From positions 1 to 9,443 of the forward strand of contig JAFGPY010000375.1 of the NCBI GenBank assembly GCA_016935955.1: 9,443 bases of DNA, read 5' to 3'. The notes beneath the pieces are model-generated. The model saw only the letters and a list, made by a program, of their open reading frames with translations, was not told the DNA's origin and did not search any database. Source of the DNA: Planctomycetota bacterium (lineage in GTDB: Bacteria > Planctomycetota > Phycisphaerae > FEN-1346 > JAACEH01). The translations under genes were made by a program, and so were the position numbers. Position 1 is the first letter of the stretch. Every line of letters starts with the position of its first letter. Below, piece after piece: positions 1 through 5,784 of the stretch.

Positions 1-99
1 CCGCCGTTCAGCCAGTTGCACAACTGGCTCAACCATCCCGGCGGCGAAGCGCACCAGGTCTACGCCGACACGATCCTGCGCTTCTTCGAGGCCAAGTAG
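1..99 (+). CDS. C-terminal fragment of a probable SGNH/GDSL-type hydrolase
   Basis: Only the last 32 residues and the TAG stop are in the window; the frame is open from base 1. The tail reads ...NHPGGEAHQVYADTIL then RFFEAK. This resembles the end of SGNH/GDSL esterases, where the catalytic His sits in an 'HP..xGH..YA..I' block followed by a short amphipathic helix. Here the His of NHP would be the catalytic one, and HQVYA takes the place of the usual GH..YA. The assignment rests on this short block alone, so the substrate is unknown. The TAG stop is formed by the first three bases of a 24-nt palindromic element that occurs again at 4153-4176. The gene converges on the radical SAM gene. Confidence 0.55.
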   Translation, partial: PPFSQLHNWLNHPGGEAHQVYADTILRFFEAK

Positions 100-120
100 G
101 GGCACGGCCTGCCGTGCCCG
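97..120. repeat. 24-nt palindromic element, copy 1
   Basis: The 24 bases are identical to 4153-4176. The core is a perfect inverted repeat: arm GGGCACGGC at 100-108, centre CT, arm GCCGTGCCC at 111-119. The similarity stops abruptly at both ends, so this is a discrete unit rather than part of a longer duplication. In this copy the leading TAG serves as the stop codon of the upstream hydrolase. It resembles REP-type intergenic palindromes; no REP-associated transposase is in the window. Confidence 0.85.
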
Positions 121-143
121 CACAAACCAATGTGCAAGATTAC

Positions 144-175
144 GGGGCGGCCGCTCGCGGATCAGCGGTCGCCCC
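144..175. terminator. 12-bp hairpin between convergent genes
   Basis: Bases 144-155 (GGGGCGGCCGCT) pair with 164-175 (AGCGGTCGCCCC) with a single G-T wobble on the plus strand, leaving an 8-base loop. It lies between the stop of the left-edge hydrolase (97-99) and the stop of the leftward radical SAM gene (197). That is where a bidirectional terminator is expected. Plus-strand sequence after the stem is TCTCT rather than a clean T run, so it is not a classic rho-independent terminator. Confidence 0.55.
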
Positions 176-196
176 TCTCTATGCGCAGAGCGGACC

Positions 197-1615
197 TCAC
201 GGTTCGCCTAGCTCTACCGCTTCAGTCGGCAAGGATTTCGGTCGCACCGCGCCGGCTGCGAGTGTTCCTCGCAGTTGCCAGTACGACAACATCTTGCCCA
301 GGCGTCCGAGCGGGCCCATCAATCCCAGCCGCGCGATCAACGAGGCCACGGGTGCAGCCTTGCGATAGACGAGATTGAAGGCCAGGTACGGCCGCAGGCG
401 GTCGGCCCGGTCGGGCAGACGCTCCAGGATGGTTCGCCAGGAGTAGAATTCGCGGTACATCCACAGGTATCCTTCGCGCAGCAACTCGGGCGACATCTGC
501 GCCGGCCGAAACACGACGTGTGACGTGTTGTAGTGCCGCAGGTCGTGATCGATGATACGACCCTCCCGCAGCAGCCGCTCGTACAGGGGCGTCCCGGGGT
601 AGGGCGTCAGGATGTGGCCGGTCATCGTCTCGATCCGCCGCGACACGAGCCAGTCCATCGTGTGCTCGAAGACGTCGGCCGTATCGCCGTCGAATCCGAA
701 AACCAGGCTGGCGTCGACCATCATGCCGCGGCGATGAATGGCTGCGATTGTCCGGTCGTACTCCTGGACACGGTTCTGGCTCTTGCGGCACGAGGCGAGG
801 TTTGCGGGGTTGATCGTCTCGAAGCCGATGAACAGGCTCTTGCACCCTGCGGCCGCCATCGCATCGAGCAGGTCCTCATGGTGACCCACGTCGGCCGACA
901 CGGCGGCATGCCACGTCAGGCCCAGGGGCGCCAGCGCCTCGACCAGTCGCCTCGCCCTGGCTGGATTTCCGATGAAGTTGTCGTCAATGAACATCACGTG
1001 GCGGATGCCCAGCGACGCGATCTCGACCAGGACGTTCTCCAGGGGCTTCATCCGGTAGCCGCCGACGAAATTCGCGGCACTGCTGTAGCAGAAGTCGCAC
1101 CGCCACGGGCACCCGCGGCCCACGACCAGCGTGTTGCTGAACAGGTAATTCTTCCCGGCGATCAGTTCCCATCGCGGCACCGGCGTCAGGGCCGGGTCCG
1201 GCGGCTCCGCGGCGCGGTAGACGCGCTTCAACCGTCCCGCCTCCGCGTCGTCCACCAGGCTCGCCCAAAGCGTCTCGGCCTCGCCGACCACCACCGCATC
1301 GCAGTGCGGTAAGCAGGCCTCGGGGCACGCCGTCGGATGGATGCCGCCATAGACCACGGGAACGCCTCGCTCGCGGTACTGCCGGGCGATCTCGTTGGAA
1401 CGGTGGGCCGTGTCCACTTTGACCGTGATGCCCACCATGTCGGGCCGATCGTCGTGGCGGACGCGCTCGACGTTCTCGTCGGCGATCGTCACGGTGTGCC
1501 GCCACGGCGTCAGGGCTCCCAGGACGAGCAGGGCCAGGGGCGGCGCCATGTGTGTCTTGAAAGCCGAGTCGACGGGCCGCAGCGACATCCTCGGCGAGAC
1601 GAGTTTGATCCACAT
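197..1615 (-). CDS. B12-binding-domain radical SAM protein with DUF4070-like C-terminus
   Basis: This is a 472-residue enzyme. The N-terminal ~140 residues look like the Rossmann-type cobalamin-binding domain of this superfamily: DMVGITV, then VVYGGIHPT near residue 89 and CDAVVVGEAE near 105. I see no DxHxxG cobalamin-ligating motif. The radical SAM core follows with the [4Fe-4S] motif CPWRCDFC (Cys169, Cys173, Cys176), then FIDDNFIGN (209-217), FIGFETIN (262-269) and TPYPGTPLY near 337. The region after about 330 resembles DUF4070, found in HpnP-like and other B12 radical SAM proteins. Such enzymes often methylate unactivated carbons; the substrate here cannot be read. An upstream in-frame start at 1678 exists, but the ATG at 1615 has AAAGGTGG five bases ahead (1621-1628) and starts at the family-like MWIKLVSP. 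It stands alone, 167 bases beyond the CreD-like gene. Confidence 0.87.
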   Translation of the reverse strand: MWIKLVSPRMSLRPVDSAFKTHMAPPLALLVLGALTPWRHTVTIADENVERVRHDDRPDMVGITVKVDTAHRSNEIARQYRERGVPVVYGGIHPTACPEACLPHCDAVVVGEAETLWASLVDDAEAGRLKRVYRAAEPPDPALTPVPRWELIAGKNYLFSNTLVVGRGCPWRCDFCYSSAANFVGGYRMKPLENVLVEIASLGIRHVMFIDDNFIGNPARARRLVEALAPLGLTWHAAVSADVGHHEDLLDAMAAAGCKSLFIGFETINPANLASCRKSQNRVQEYDRTIAAIHRRGMMVDASLVFGFDGDTADVFEHTMDWLVSRRIETMTGHILTPYPGTPLYERLLREGRIIDHDLRHYNTSHVVFRPAQMSPELLREGYLWMYREFYSWRTILERLPDRADRLRPYLAFNLVYRKAAPVASLIARLGLMGPLGRLGKMLSYWQLRGTLAAGAVRPKSLPTEAVELGEP

Positions 1616-1770
1616 GGCCGCCACCTTTCGACAGGGAGTCTCCGCGACCGTAGCGCTTCTGTGGTTCGCGCCGGTCAACGTGGCGGCGCATTGTCAGACG
1701 CTGAGTAACGGGCCTCGACTCCGCCGCACCAGGAAAGCCGCGGCCCGTATGACTGCCCGCCTTTCTCGTT

Positions 1771-1796
1771 CACCGCAAGGCGTCAGGCCTGCGGTG
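1771..1796. terminator. Hairpin spanning the 3' end of the CreD-like gene
   Basis: CACCGCA (1771-1777) pairs with TGCGGTG (1790-1796). An alternative fold pairs CACCGC with GCGGTG and AGG (1778-1780) with CCT (1788-1790), leaving one bulged A. The stop codon of the CreD-like gene (1783-1785) lies in the loop. The position fits a 3'-end structure or attenuator between this operon and the radical SAM gene. No T tract follows on the minus strand. Confidence 0.4.
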
Positions 1797-3090
1797 ACTT
1801 ACCGTTCTTTCCGTTGCTCTCGCCCATGAAGCCCGGGGGCTCCTCGTCGGGCGGCATCTGTGCCGCCTGGCTCCCGGCCGCGCGAATCGGCACGAGCGGC
1901 GGCTGCACGGGGCGGCGCTCCAACTCCGGCATCGTCTCGCCCCAGCGGACTTTGGCCGTCAGGACCATCAGCACCGCCAGCGTGATGATCGAGGCGATCG
2001 TGATCGTCAGGCCCGTGAACTCCTTCATGAAGAAGGCGTAGCTGAACAGCACGAGGTAGACCAGTTGCGACAGGCCGGCGTAGAGGATTCCCGCCTTGGG
2101 GCCCGCGACCATCCACAGGTACATCACCGCCAGCAGCACGCTCACGCCCGCAGAAATCCAGAACGAGCGGTGCAACTCGACGTGGCCCACCATGTAGGCC
2201 AGCAACAGGTGGAAGGCGAAGAAGGCCGCCGACAGGAACAGGTAGTGCATCGGGTGCAGGGGCAGGCTCTTGATGATCTGGATCGTGACCATGATGACGA
2301 AAAAGAAGAACAGGCAGACCGGCGCGAAGCGGCAGATCAACTGGACCAGCGTGCCCGGCTGTTCTCGCTGCGGCATGCGGACCAGGATGTCGCGTGCGTT
2401 GGAGACCAGCTTCTTGGTCCACACCAGCGTGTACTTGCCCTCGGCGTCAGGCGTCATACTTCGCTGGTTCGGCGGCCCGGCTGCAGCGTCGTTGGGATCG
2501 AAGTCGTAGCCGGGATGGTTGATTCTGAGCGTCAGCTTGAGGTCGCGGATCATCCCGCCCTTGGGCAGGCTGTAGCGCCAGGATTCGGTGCCGGTCGAGG
2601 CGTACGAGAACGTCACCACGCTCGACGCCCCCGCGGGCACCACCGTCTCGACCCGTGTCGTCCACTCGGGCAACGCCTGTCCGTCCACCGTGACCTGTTG
2701 CCGCGAGAACTCCGCCTCGCTCTCCGGCGGCGCGAACTGGACCACGTACCGTTGTGCCTGGTCGGTCTCGTTCGCGATCGTGTAGCTGCCGCTGAAGTCC
2801 ACGTCGTAGACGGCGAACCATTGCAGGCCGCGCTTGCGCTGTTGCGTGTTGATGTCCACCGTCACGTCGCTACGGGCGATCGGCACGATCGGCGCCGCTT
2901 TCGAGTCGACGCCCTGGCAGACCGTCGGCTCGCGCTGGGTCTGCGGGCTGCCCCACAGTTTGGTGACGTCCTCGCCCAGGTGTTTCTTGGAGTCATCGGT
3001 CCGCTGCTTGACGGTGTGTCCCAGAAACAGCCACGCCATGGCGGCCAGCACCCAGATCATCACGATGACCGCAAGTTTCTTGGCATTCAT
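1783..3090 (-). CDS. CreD-like inner membrane protein
   Basis: The protein has 435 residues. Residues 6-24 form an N-terminal membrane helix, followed by LWGSPQTQREP (45-55), which matches the 'WG.PQ...GP' signature after the first helix of CreD proteins. A beta-rich domain outside the cytoplasm spans about 56-250. Five further helices follow at about 255-273, 282-302, 308-327, 331-353 and 359-378, including LPLHPMHYLFLSAAFFAFHL (276-295), the counterpart of CreD's 'HP.QY' segment. The tail of ~55 residues is Pro/Gly-rich and cytoplasmic. CreD in gamma-proteobacteria belongs to the CreBC regulon and affects envelope integrity and beta-lactam response; whether that applies here is inference. 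The start at 3090 has GGAGAAGG just upstream; an in-frame start at 3270 would overrun the regulator gene. It lies 22 bases after the regulator stop, as last gene of the operon. Confidence 0.8.
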   Translation of the reverse strand: MNAKKLAVIVMIWVLAAMAWLFLGHTVKQRTDDSKKHLGEDVTKLWGSPQTQREPTVCQGVDSKAAPIVPIARSDVTVDINTQQRKRGLQWFAVYDVDFSGSYTIANETDQAQRYVVQFAPPESEAEFSRQQVTVDGQALPEWTTRVETVVPAGASSVVTFSYASTGTESWRYSLPKGGMIRDLKLTLRINHPGYDFDPNDAAAGPPNQRSMTPDAEGKYTLVWTKKLVSNARDILVRMPQREQPGTLVQLICRFAPVCLFFFFVIMVTIQIIKSLPLHPMHYLFLSAAFFAFHLLLAYMVGHVELHRSFWISAGVSVLLAVMYLWMVAGPKAGILYAGLSQLVYLVLFSYAFFMKEFTGLTITIASIITLAVLMVLTAKVRWGETMPELERRPVQPPLVPIRAAGSQAAQMPPDEEPPGFMGESNGKNGKSPQA

Positions 3091-3112
3091 GATCCTTCTC
3101 CCGCGCAGCCGT

Positions 3113-3421
3113 TCACTGCGCCCGGCCCCTGAGCATTCGCTCCAGGTTGTCGACGTATCGTCTGAACGCTTCGCGGCCCGCCGCCGACAAGCGAAAGACG
3201 GTTTGCGGTTTGCGGCCCTTGAACGATTTCTCGATCTCCAGGTATCCGGCCTCCTGGAGCACGCGCGCATGGGTCGACAGGTTGCCGTCCGTCAGGGCCA
3301 GCAACGTTTTCAGTTCGGTGAACTCCAGGCTCTCCACGGCCGCCAGGCTGCTGACGATGCCCAGCCGCACCCTCTGGTGGATCACCTCGTCGATCTTGTC
3401 GTGTGCCGGTTCGTGCGGCAA
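3113..3421 (-). CDS. Winged-helix transcriptional regulator (HTH_34-like)
   Basis: A 102-residue single-domain DNA-binding protein. HQRVRLGIVSSL (15-26) is the first helix, FTELKTLLALTDGNLSTHAR (34-53) carries the helix-turn-helix, and LEIEKSFKGRKPQTVFRLSA (61-80) is the wing. A final helix (82-97) probably dimerises. 'TDGNLS.H...L...GY.EI.K.F.GR.P.T...L...GR' is the typical pattern of PF13601-type regulators, which in many bacteria sit beside CreD-like or other membrane proteins. I chose the TTG at 3421 rather than the TTG at 3451. GGAGGG (3429-3434) lies exactly 7 bases upstream of it, and the shorter protein begins directly before the conserved domain. It follows the first operon gene by 4 bases and precedes the CreD-like gene by 22. 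It probably represses its own operon; no effector domain is present. Confidence 0.88.
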   Translation of the reverse strand: MPHEPAHDKIDEVIHQRVRLGIVSSLAAVESLEFTELKTLLALTDGNLSTHARVLQEAGYLEIEKSFKGRKPQTVFRLSAAGREAFRRYVDNLERMLRGRAQ

Positions 3422-3425
3422 CTGT

Positions 3426-4079
3426 CTACCCTCCGTGCCGCGCCCAGACAACCACCCCGTAGACCAGGTGGAACCCGCCGAACGTCACGGCCATGGCGGC
3501 GATCTCGTGCGATTGGATCCAATCGCTACCCAGGGCCCCCGCCAGGATGAACGCGGCGCCGAGCATCTTTACCTCAACCGGGCTGAACAGGCCGACCGAC
3601 CAGACGGCCATGCCGTAGAATATCATCCAGAACATGACGATCAGACCATACTCGAAATGGCCGGCAAGCATCCACGTCGTTACTGCTCCGAGGGCGAACC
3701 CCGGGGCAATCGCCAAGGCCGTCTGCCACTGCTCGCGGCCCCAGTACCGTCTGCAGCCCAGTCCGCGGGCCCGTCGCCATGTCAGCAGCAGATTCGCTCC
3801 CGTGGCCAGCACCAACACGCCCAGCCACACCGCACCCACCAGCGGCATGTTTTCGGTTGAGGCATAAATCGTTCCGCCCGTAAGGTGCCAGGAAACGCCG
3901 CTGCCGGCCAGTGCCAGCACGCCGGCGATGATGCCCGAGGCGCCGCTGCGGGTCGTCTGGCGCAACGGCCGCTCCATCAATTCGCGGATCACCTGCAAGT
4001 GTCGCGCCGCCTGTTCCGGTGTCATGGTCGCCACCTCATCTACTCCGTTTCGGCTCGCGCCGCCGTCGGATTCGTTCAT
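3426..4079 (-). CDS. Six-helix integral membrane protein, first gene of the regulator/CreD-like operon
   Basis: A 217-residue protein with a soluble N-terminus (MTPEQAARHLQVIRELMER at 19-37) and six predicted membrane helices: about 47-70, 78-100, 118-138, 142-163, 167-186 and 192-211. I do not recognise a named family with catalytic residues. Small membrane proteins with this 'PEQAARHLQVIRELMER' start occur next to HTH_34 regulators, so it is likely the regulator's partner or target. Two starts compete. ATG 4079 has GGAGGA (4087-4092) 7 bases upstream; ATG 4025 has GAGGTGG (4031-4037) 5 bases upstream and begins right at MTPEQAARH. I list the longer form, but the 199-residue form from 4025 is quite possible because residues 1-18 look unstructured. 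Its stop is 4 bases from the regulator start. A palindromic element lies 73 bases upstream of the gene. Confidence 0.78.
   Translation of the reverse strand: MNESDGGASRNGVDEVATMTPEQAARHLQVIRELMERPLRQTTRSGASGIIAGVLALAGSGVSWHLTGGTIYASTENMPLVGAVWLGVLVLATGANLLLTWRRARGLGCRRYWGREQWQTALAIAPGFALGAVTTWMLAGHFEYGLIVMFWMIFYGMAVWSVGLFSPVEVKMLGAAFILAGALGSDWIQSHEIAAMAVTFGGFHLVYGVVVWARHGG
3429..3434 (-). promoter_or_regulatory. Ribosome binding site fixing the TTG start of the regulator
   Basis: On the minus strand GGAGGG sits 7 bases before the TTG at 3421. It lies inside the final Gly-Gly codons of the upstream membrane gene, directly ahead of its TAG stop (3426-3428). Ribosomes finishing the first gene would pass over it, so the two genes look translationally coupled. 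The TTG at 3451 has no such site. Confidence 0.8.
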
Positions 4080-4152
4080 CGCCGCGTCCTCCGCTGCCGT
4101 CACAGACTCCGGTCACTCTCGCATCTTCCGCTGTTTCTGCGCCGCGTTGTTG

Positions 4153-4176
4153 TAGGGGCACGGCCTGCCGTGCCCG
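4153..4176. repeat. 24-nt palindromic element, copy 2
   Basis: Identical over all 24 bases to 97-120. The arms GGGCACGGC (4156-4164) and GCCGTGCCC (4167-4175) flank a CT centre. This copy lies 73 bases upstream of the membrane-protein start, so it may fall in the 5' leader or promoter region of the operon. With copy 1 it brackets a block of about 4 kb in which all genes are on the minus strand. Confidence 0.85.
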
Positions 4177-4200
4177 GCACTCTCGCAGGTCAGTGCGGCC

Positions 4201-4230
4201 GCCGGTTGCGACGTGTACTCGCAACGCGGC
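4201..4230. repeat. Hairpin beside palindromic element copy 2
   Basis: GCCGGTTGCGA (4201-4211) pairs with TCGCAAC plus CGGC (4219-4225, 4227-4230), leaving one bulged G at 4226 and a 7-base loop (4212-4218). This gives an 11-bp stem 24 bases from the 24-nt palindrome. The two together look like one structured intergenic cassette. There is no T tract, so a terminator is unlikely. Confidence 0.55.
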
Positions 4231-4963
4231 GGAGCAGGGCACACGCGATGCCGCACCGATGGTACACTCGCCACCGCGTGCCCGGCCGCGACTCGTCGAA
4301 TTGTATCGTCTCGTCGCCGCGCCGGTTGCCCTGCCTGCCGCCATCAAGAAACGCCCCTTCGGTCCATTCGTTGCTTGCGGTCTCGCCGCCCGGCGGGTCG
4401 GTCCAACGCGCGAGAATGGTCTGCCCGGACCGCCCGAGCGCCGAAAGGGCGGCACACATGCCCGGTCCCAGGTCGCCCCGCGCCGCCATGGCGGCTCCCG
4501 GTCGACCTCCGTCCTCCATCGTTCTTTCAGAGTAACTCACCTCGAGTACCCCCGTTGCCCCTCTCCTATCCCCGTGTTCTCGTCCCAGTTCCCATCCCAG
4601 CTCTTCACCCCAGTCATCCCGGCCATTCAGCCACCGTCCGCCACAAGCGCCCCGTACCCGTCCGCAATCCTCTGCGGCGGCCTGCCCTGGGTAGGTCCGA
4701 AGGGGCATCGTCTCTCTCTCTGCCCACCATACGTGACCTTCCCGGTCGCCCTAAGCCAGCCTGTCGCCCACGGAACGGGCCCTAGGACAATCCCATGCCC
4801 CCCACGACGGCAATGGTCCGCCCGAGGCAGTCCAGCGGCCAGGCATGCCGATTCTTGCCGCACAGGCCTCTCCAGACACGCTTCTTCGCCTGCTTCGGTT
4901 CGTGAAGGAACCGCCAAACCTTCCCCAACTCCCAAAGAATGGCAGAAAGAGGCCGAAATCGCC
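4231..4963. other. Gene-poor stretch, no convincing coding region
   Basis: No open frame here encodes a protein I recognise. Frames overlap each other on both strands with Arg/Pro/Gly-rich translations typical of chance frames in GC-rich DNA. Visible structures are a 14-bp perfect palindrome (GCCGCCATGGCGGC, 4482-4495), a markedly pyrimidine-rich plus strand at about 4500-4640, a short TC microsatellite (4711-4721), and a hairpin CGGTTC/GAACCG (4896-4901/4908-4913). If the promoter at 4983-5011 is active, this stretch would be transcribed leftwards, as a long leader of the membrane operon or a separate RNA. It could also be a decayed gene or an interspersed repeat. Confidence 0.5.
4482..4495. 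repeat. 14-bp perfect palindrome
   Basis: GCCGCCATGGCGGC equals its own reverse complement. It lies in the gene-poor stretch. It could be a protein-binding dyad or chance in GC-rich DNA; no neighbouring copy supports a function. Confidence 0.35.
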
Positions 4964-4978
4964 GCTTTGTCTTACAAA
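4964..4978 (-). promoter_or_regulatory. Operator-like box 1
   Basis: On the minus strand this reads TTTGTAAGACAAAGC. It contains the dyad TTTGT-N3-ACAAA and matches box 2 (4998-5012) at 13 of 15 positions. It covers the expected transcription start of the leftward promoter (about 4976), the usual place for a repressor site. A further palindrome AAAGTACTTT (4976-4985) adjoins it. Confidence 0.45.
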
Positions 4979-4982
4979 GTAC

Positions 4983-5011
4983 TTTATGCCACGGTTGGCT
5001 TTGTCTGTCAA
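4983..5011 (-). promoter_or_regulatory. Leftward sigma70-type promoter
   Basis: On the minus strand a perfect TTGACA (5006-5011) is followed by a 17-base spacer and CATAAA (4983-4988, 4 of 6 matches to TATAAT). The surrounding patch is clearly more AT-rich than the rest of the window. Transcription would start near 4976 and run left through the gene-poor stretch towards the membrane operon about 900 bases away. Nothing within 300 bases downstream looks like a gene. Confidence 0.5.
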
Positions 5012-5012
5012 A
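4998..5012 (-). promoter_or_regulatory. Operator-like box 2
   Basis: On the minus strand this reads TTTGACAGACAAAGC, with the dyad TTTG-N5-CAAA. It differs from box 1 at two central positions and lies 34 bases away in the same orientation. It contains the -35 hexamer TTGACA, so a protein bound here would block RNA polymerase. Confidence 0.45.
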
Positions 5013-5138
5013 TAAAAACCGGGAAAAACTTTTGGCTCTGGCGGTGGCGGGTGAACGAGAGCGGAGGACTGCGGGGCAAATCGGGCTGGGAGGCCCTTGC
5101 CGGGGTGCAGAGACTATCGATTCAGGCGGTCGGGGTAC

Positions 5139-5159
5139 GCTGAGGTGTTTTCGCTCAGC
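5139..5159. terminator. Hairpin at the 3' end of the CYTH gene
   Basis: GCTGAG (5139-5144) pairs with CTCAGC (5154-5159) around a 9-base loop. The stop codon of the CYTH gene (5155-5157) lies in the right arm. The 6-bp stem has no following T run on the minus strand, so terminator function is weakly supported. Confidence 0.35.
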
Positions 5160-5733
5160 TGCTTGAGTTATCGCGATCGGGACGGGTCCGGTCGTCATTG
5201 CGGGCGAAGAGCATTCGCACGTAGCTGTCGGTGATTCGGGGCAGAGGCCCGAGGCCTAATCGCTCGAAGGTCTCCTCCACGGTCTCCTCGTCGGGTGCCT
5301 CGGCCTCGACGAACAGGCCCAAGTCCGGCACCTCATCCAAGGTCACTTCCGCGGCACCAAGTCGCCATGTGCGGCGGCGCTTCTCGTAGCTGAACGTCTC
5401 GATGTAATCGAGCTTTCCCAGGATGCGGGTCATCGTCTCGGGGTCGGCCACTTCGACCTCGTACTCGGTGCGGACCTTGGTCCGCCCGACCCGCCGCGGG
5501 CCCTTGTAGGTCAGCAGCACTCGCCGACCGATCTTCTGCGCTGTGTCGTCCAGCGGTTCGTCGGTCCGCATTCGCAAGGCGCTGTCGCTCTCGAGCAACC
5601 GCCGGTCGGGATGGTCGAAGAAGCGGTCGAGTTGCCGCCACTGGCCGCCATAGACGGCGCCGAGGTCGCGGCAGCGACGGTCGATGGCCGCCGCATCGTC
5701 GATCCGAACCTTGGCTTCGATCTCCGTGGACAT
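5155..5733 (-). CDS. CYTH-domain protein (class IV adenylate cyclase / CyaB-like)
   Basis: A 192-residue protein covering a whole CYTH tunnel fold. The signature EIEAK (residues 4-8, ExExK) is at the N-terminus. Then come ALRMR (52-56), LLTYKGP (73-79), RTEYEVEV (88-95), EKRRRTWRL (117-125), VTLDEVPDLGLFVEAEA (130-146) and DSYVRML (169-175). These supply the charged residues that bind a triphosphate and divalent metals. Family members are class IV adenylate cyclases, thiamine triphosphatases or inorganic triphosphatases; length and layout fit CyaB best, but the reaction cannot be settled from sequence. The ATG at 5733 is right because ExExK must be near the start. It has no Shine-Dalgarno, but TATGAT lies 6 bases upstream. 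It is divergent from the alpha/beta hydrolase with 89 bases between. The last ~15 residues are polar and unstructured. Confidence 0.88.
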   Translation of the reverse strand: MSTEIEAKVRIDDAAAIDRRCRDLGAVYGGQWRQLDRFFDHPDRRLLESDSALRMRTDEPLDDTAQKIGRRVLLTYKGPRRVGRTKVRTEYEVEVADPETMTRILGKLDYIETFSYEKRRRTWRLGAAEVTLDEVPDLGLFVEAEAPDEETVEETFERLGLGPLPRITDSYVRMLFARNDDRTRPDRDNSSS

Positions 5734-5739
5734 GCATCT

Positions 5740-5769
5740 ATCATACCCGATCGGCCGCCTGCCTGCAAA
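5740..5769 (-). promoter_or_regulatory. Promoter of the CYTH gene, possibly leaderless
   Basis: On the minus strand TATGAT (5740-5745, 5 of 6 matches to TATAAT) stands 6 bases before the ATG at 5733. TTTGCA (5764-5769, 4 of 6) lies 18 bases upstream of it. The expected start of transcription falls within a base or two of the A of the ATG. Together with the absence of a Shine-Dalgarno sequence this suggests a leaderless mRNA. Confidence 0.5.
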
Positions 5770-5784
5770 GCGCCGCCAGCGTGC

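Noticed and set aside
533..1312. 259-codon plus-strand open frame opposite the radical SAM gene
   Set aside because: The opposite strand encodes an intact [4Fe-4S] motif and conserved landmarks; the antisense translation has none.
1647..1678. Possible promoter of the radical SAM gene (TTGACC at 1673-1678)
   Set aside because: The -35 is good, but at 17-18 bases there is no acceptable -10; the closest (TACGGT) needs a 20-base spacer.
2065..3132. 355-codon plus-strand open frame opposite the CreD-like gene
   Set aside because: It is a mirror of a well-supported membrane protein gene and translates to a His/Arg/Asp-rich sequence typical of antisense frames.
3419..3451. Longer form of the regulator starting at TTG 3451
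   Set aside because: It has no ribosome site and would overlap the upstream gene by 26 bases, whereas TTG 3421 has GGAGGG at ideal spacing.
4190..4708. Minus-strand open frame of 172 codons in the gap
   Set aside because: Arg/Gly-rich translation with no motif and no ribosome site; it ends inside the hairpin cassette. No support beyond frame length.
4896..4913. TTCG-containing hairpin considered as a tRNA T-arm
   Set aside because: The stem-loop geometry is wrong and no acceptor, D or anticodon arm is found around it.
4019..5143. Long plus-strand open frame of 374 codons across the gap
   Set aside because: It overlaps the supported membrane gene on the other strand, is Pro/Arg/Ser-rich without any recognisable domain, and runs through hairpins and a TC repeat. 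It is best explained by few stops in GC-rich DNA.
4782..5198. Minus-strand open frame downstream of the TTGACA promoter
   Set aside because: Its start lies upstream of the predicted transcription start, it overlaps the CYTH gene, and I recognise no domain. It could be a decayed remnant but this cannot be shown.
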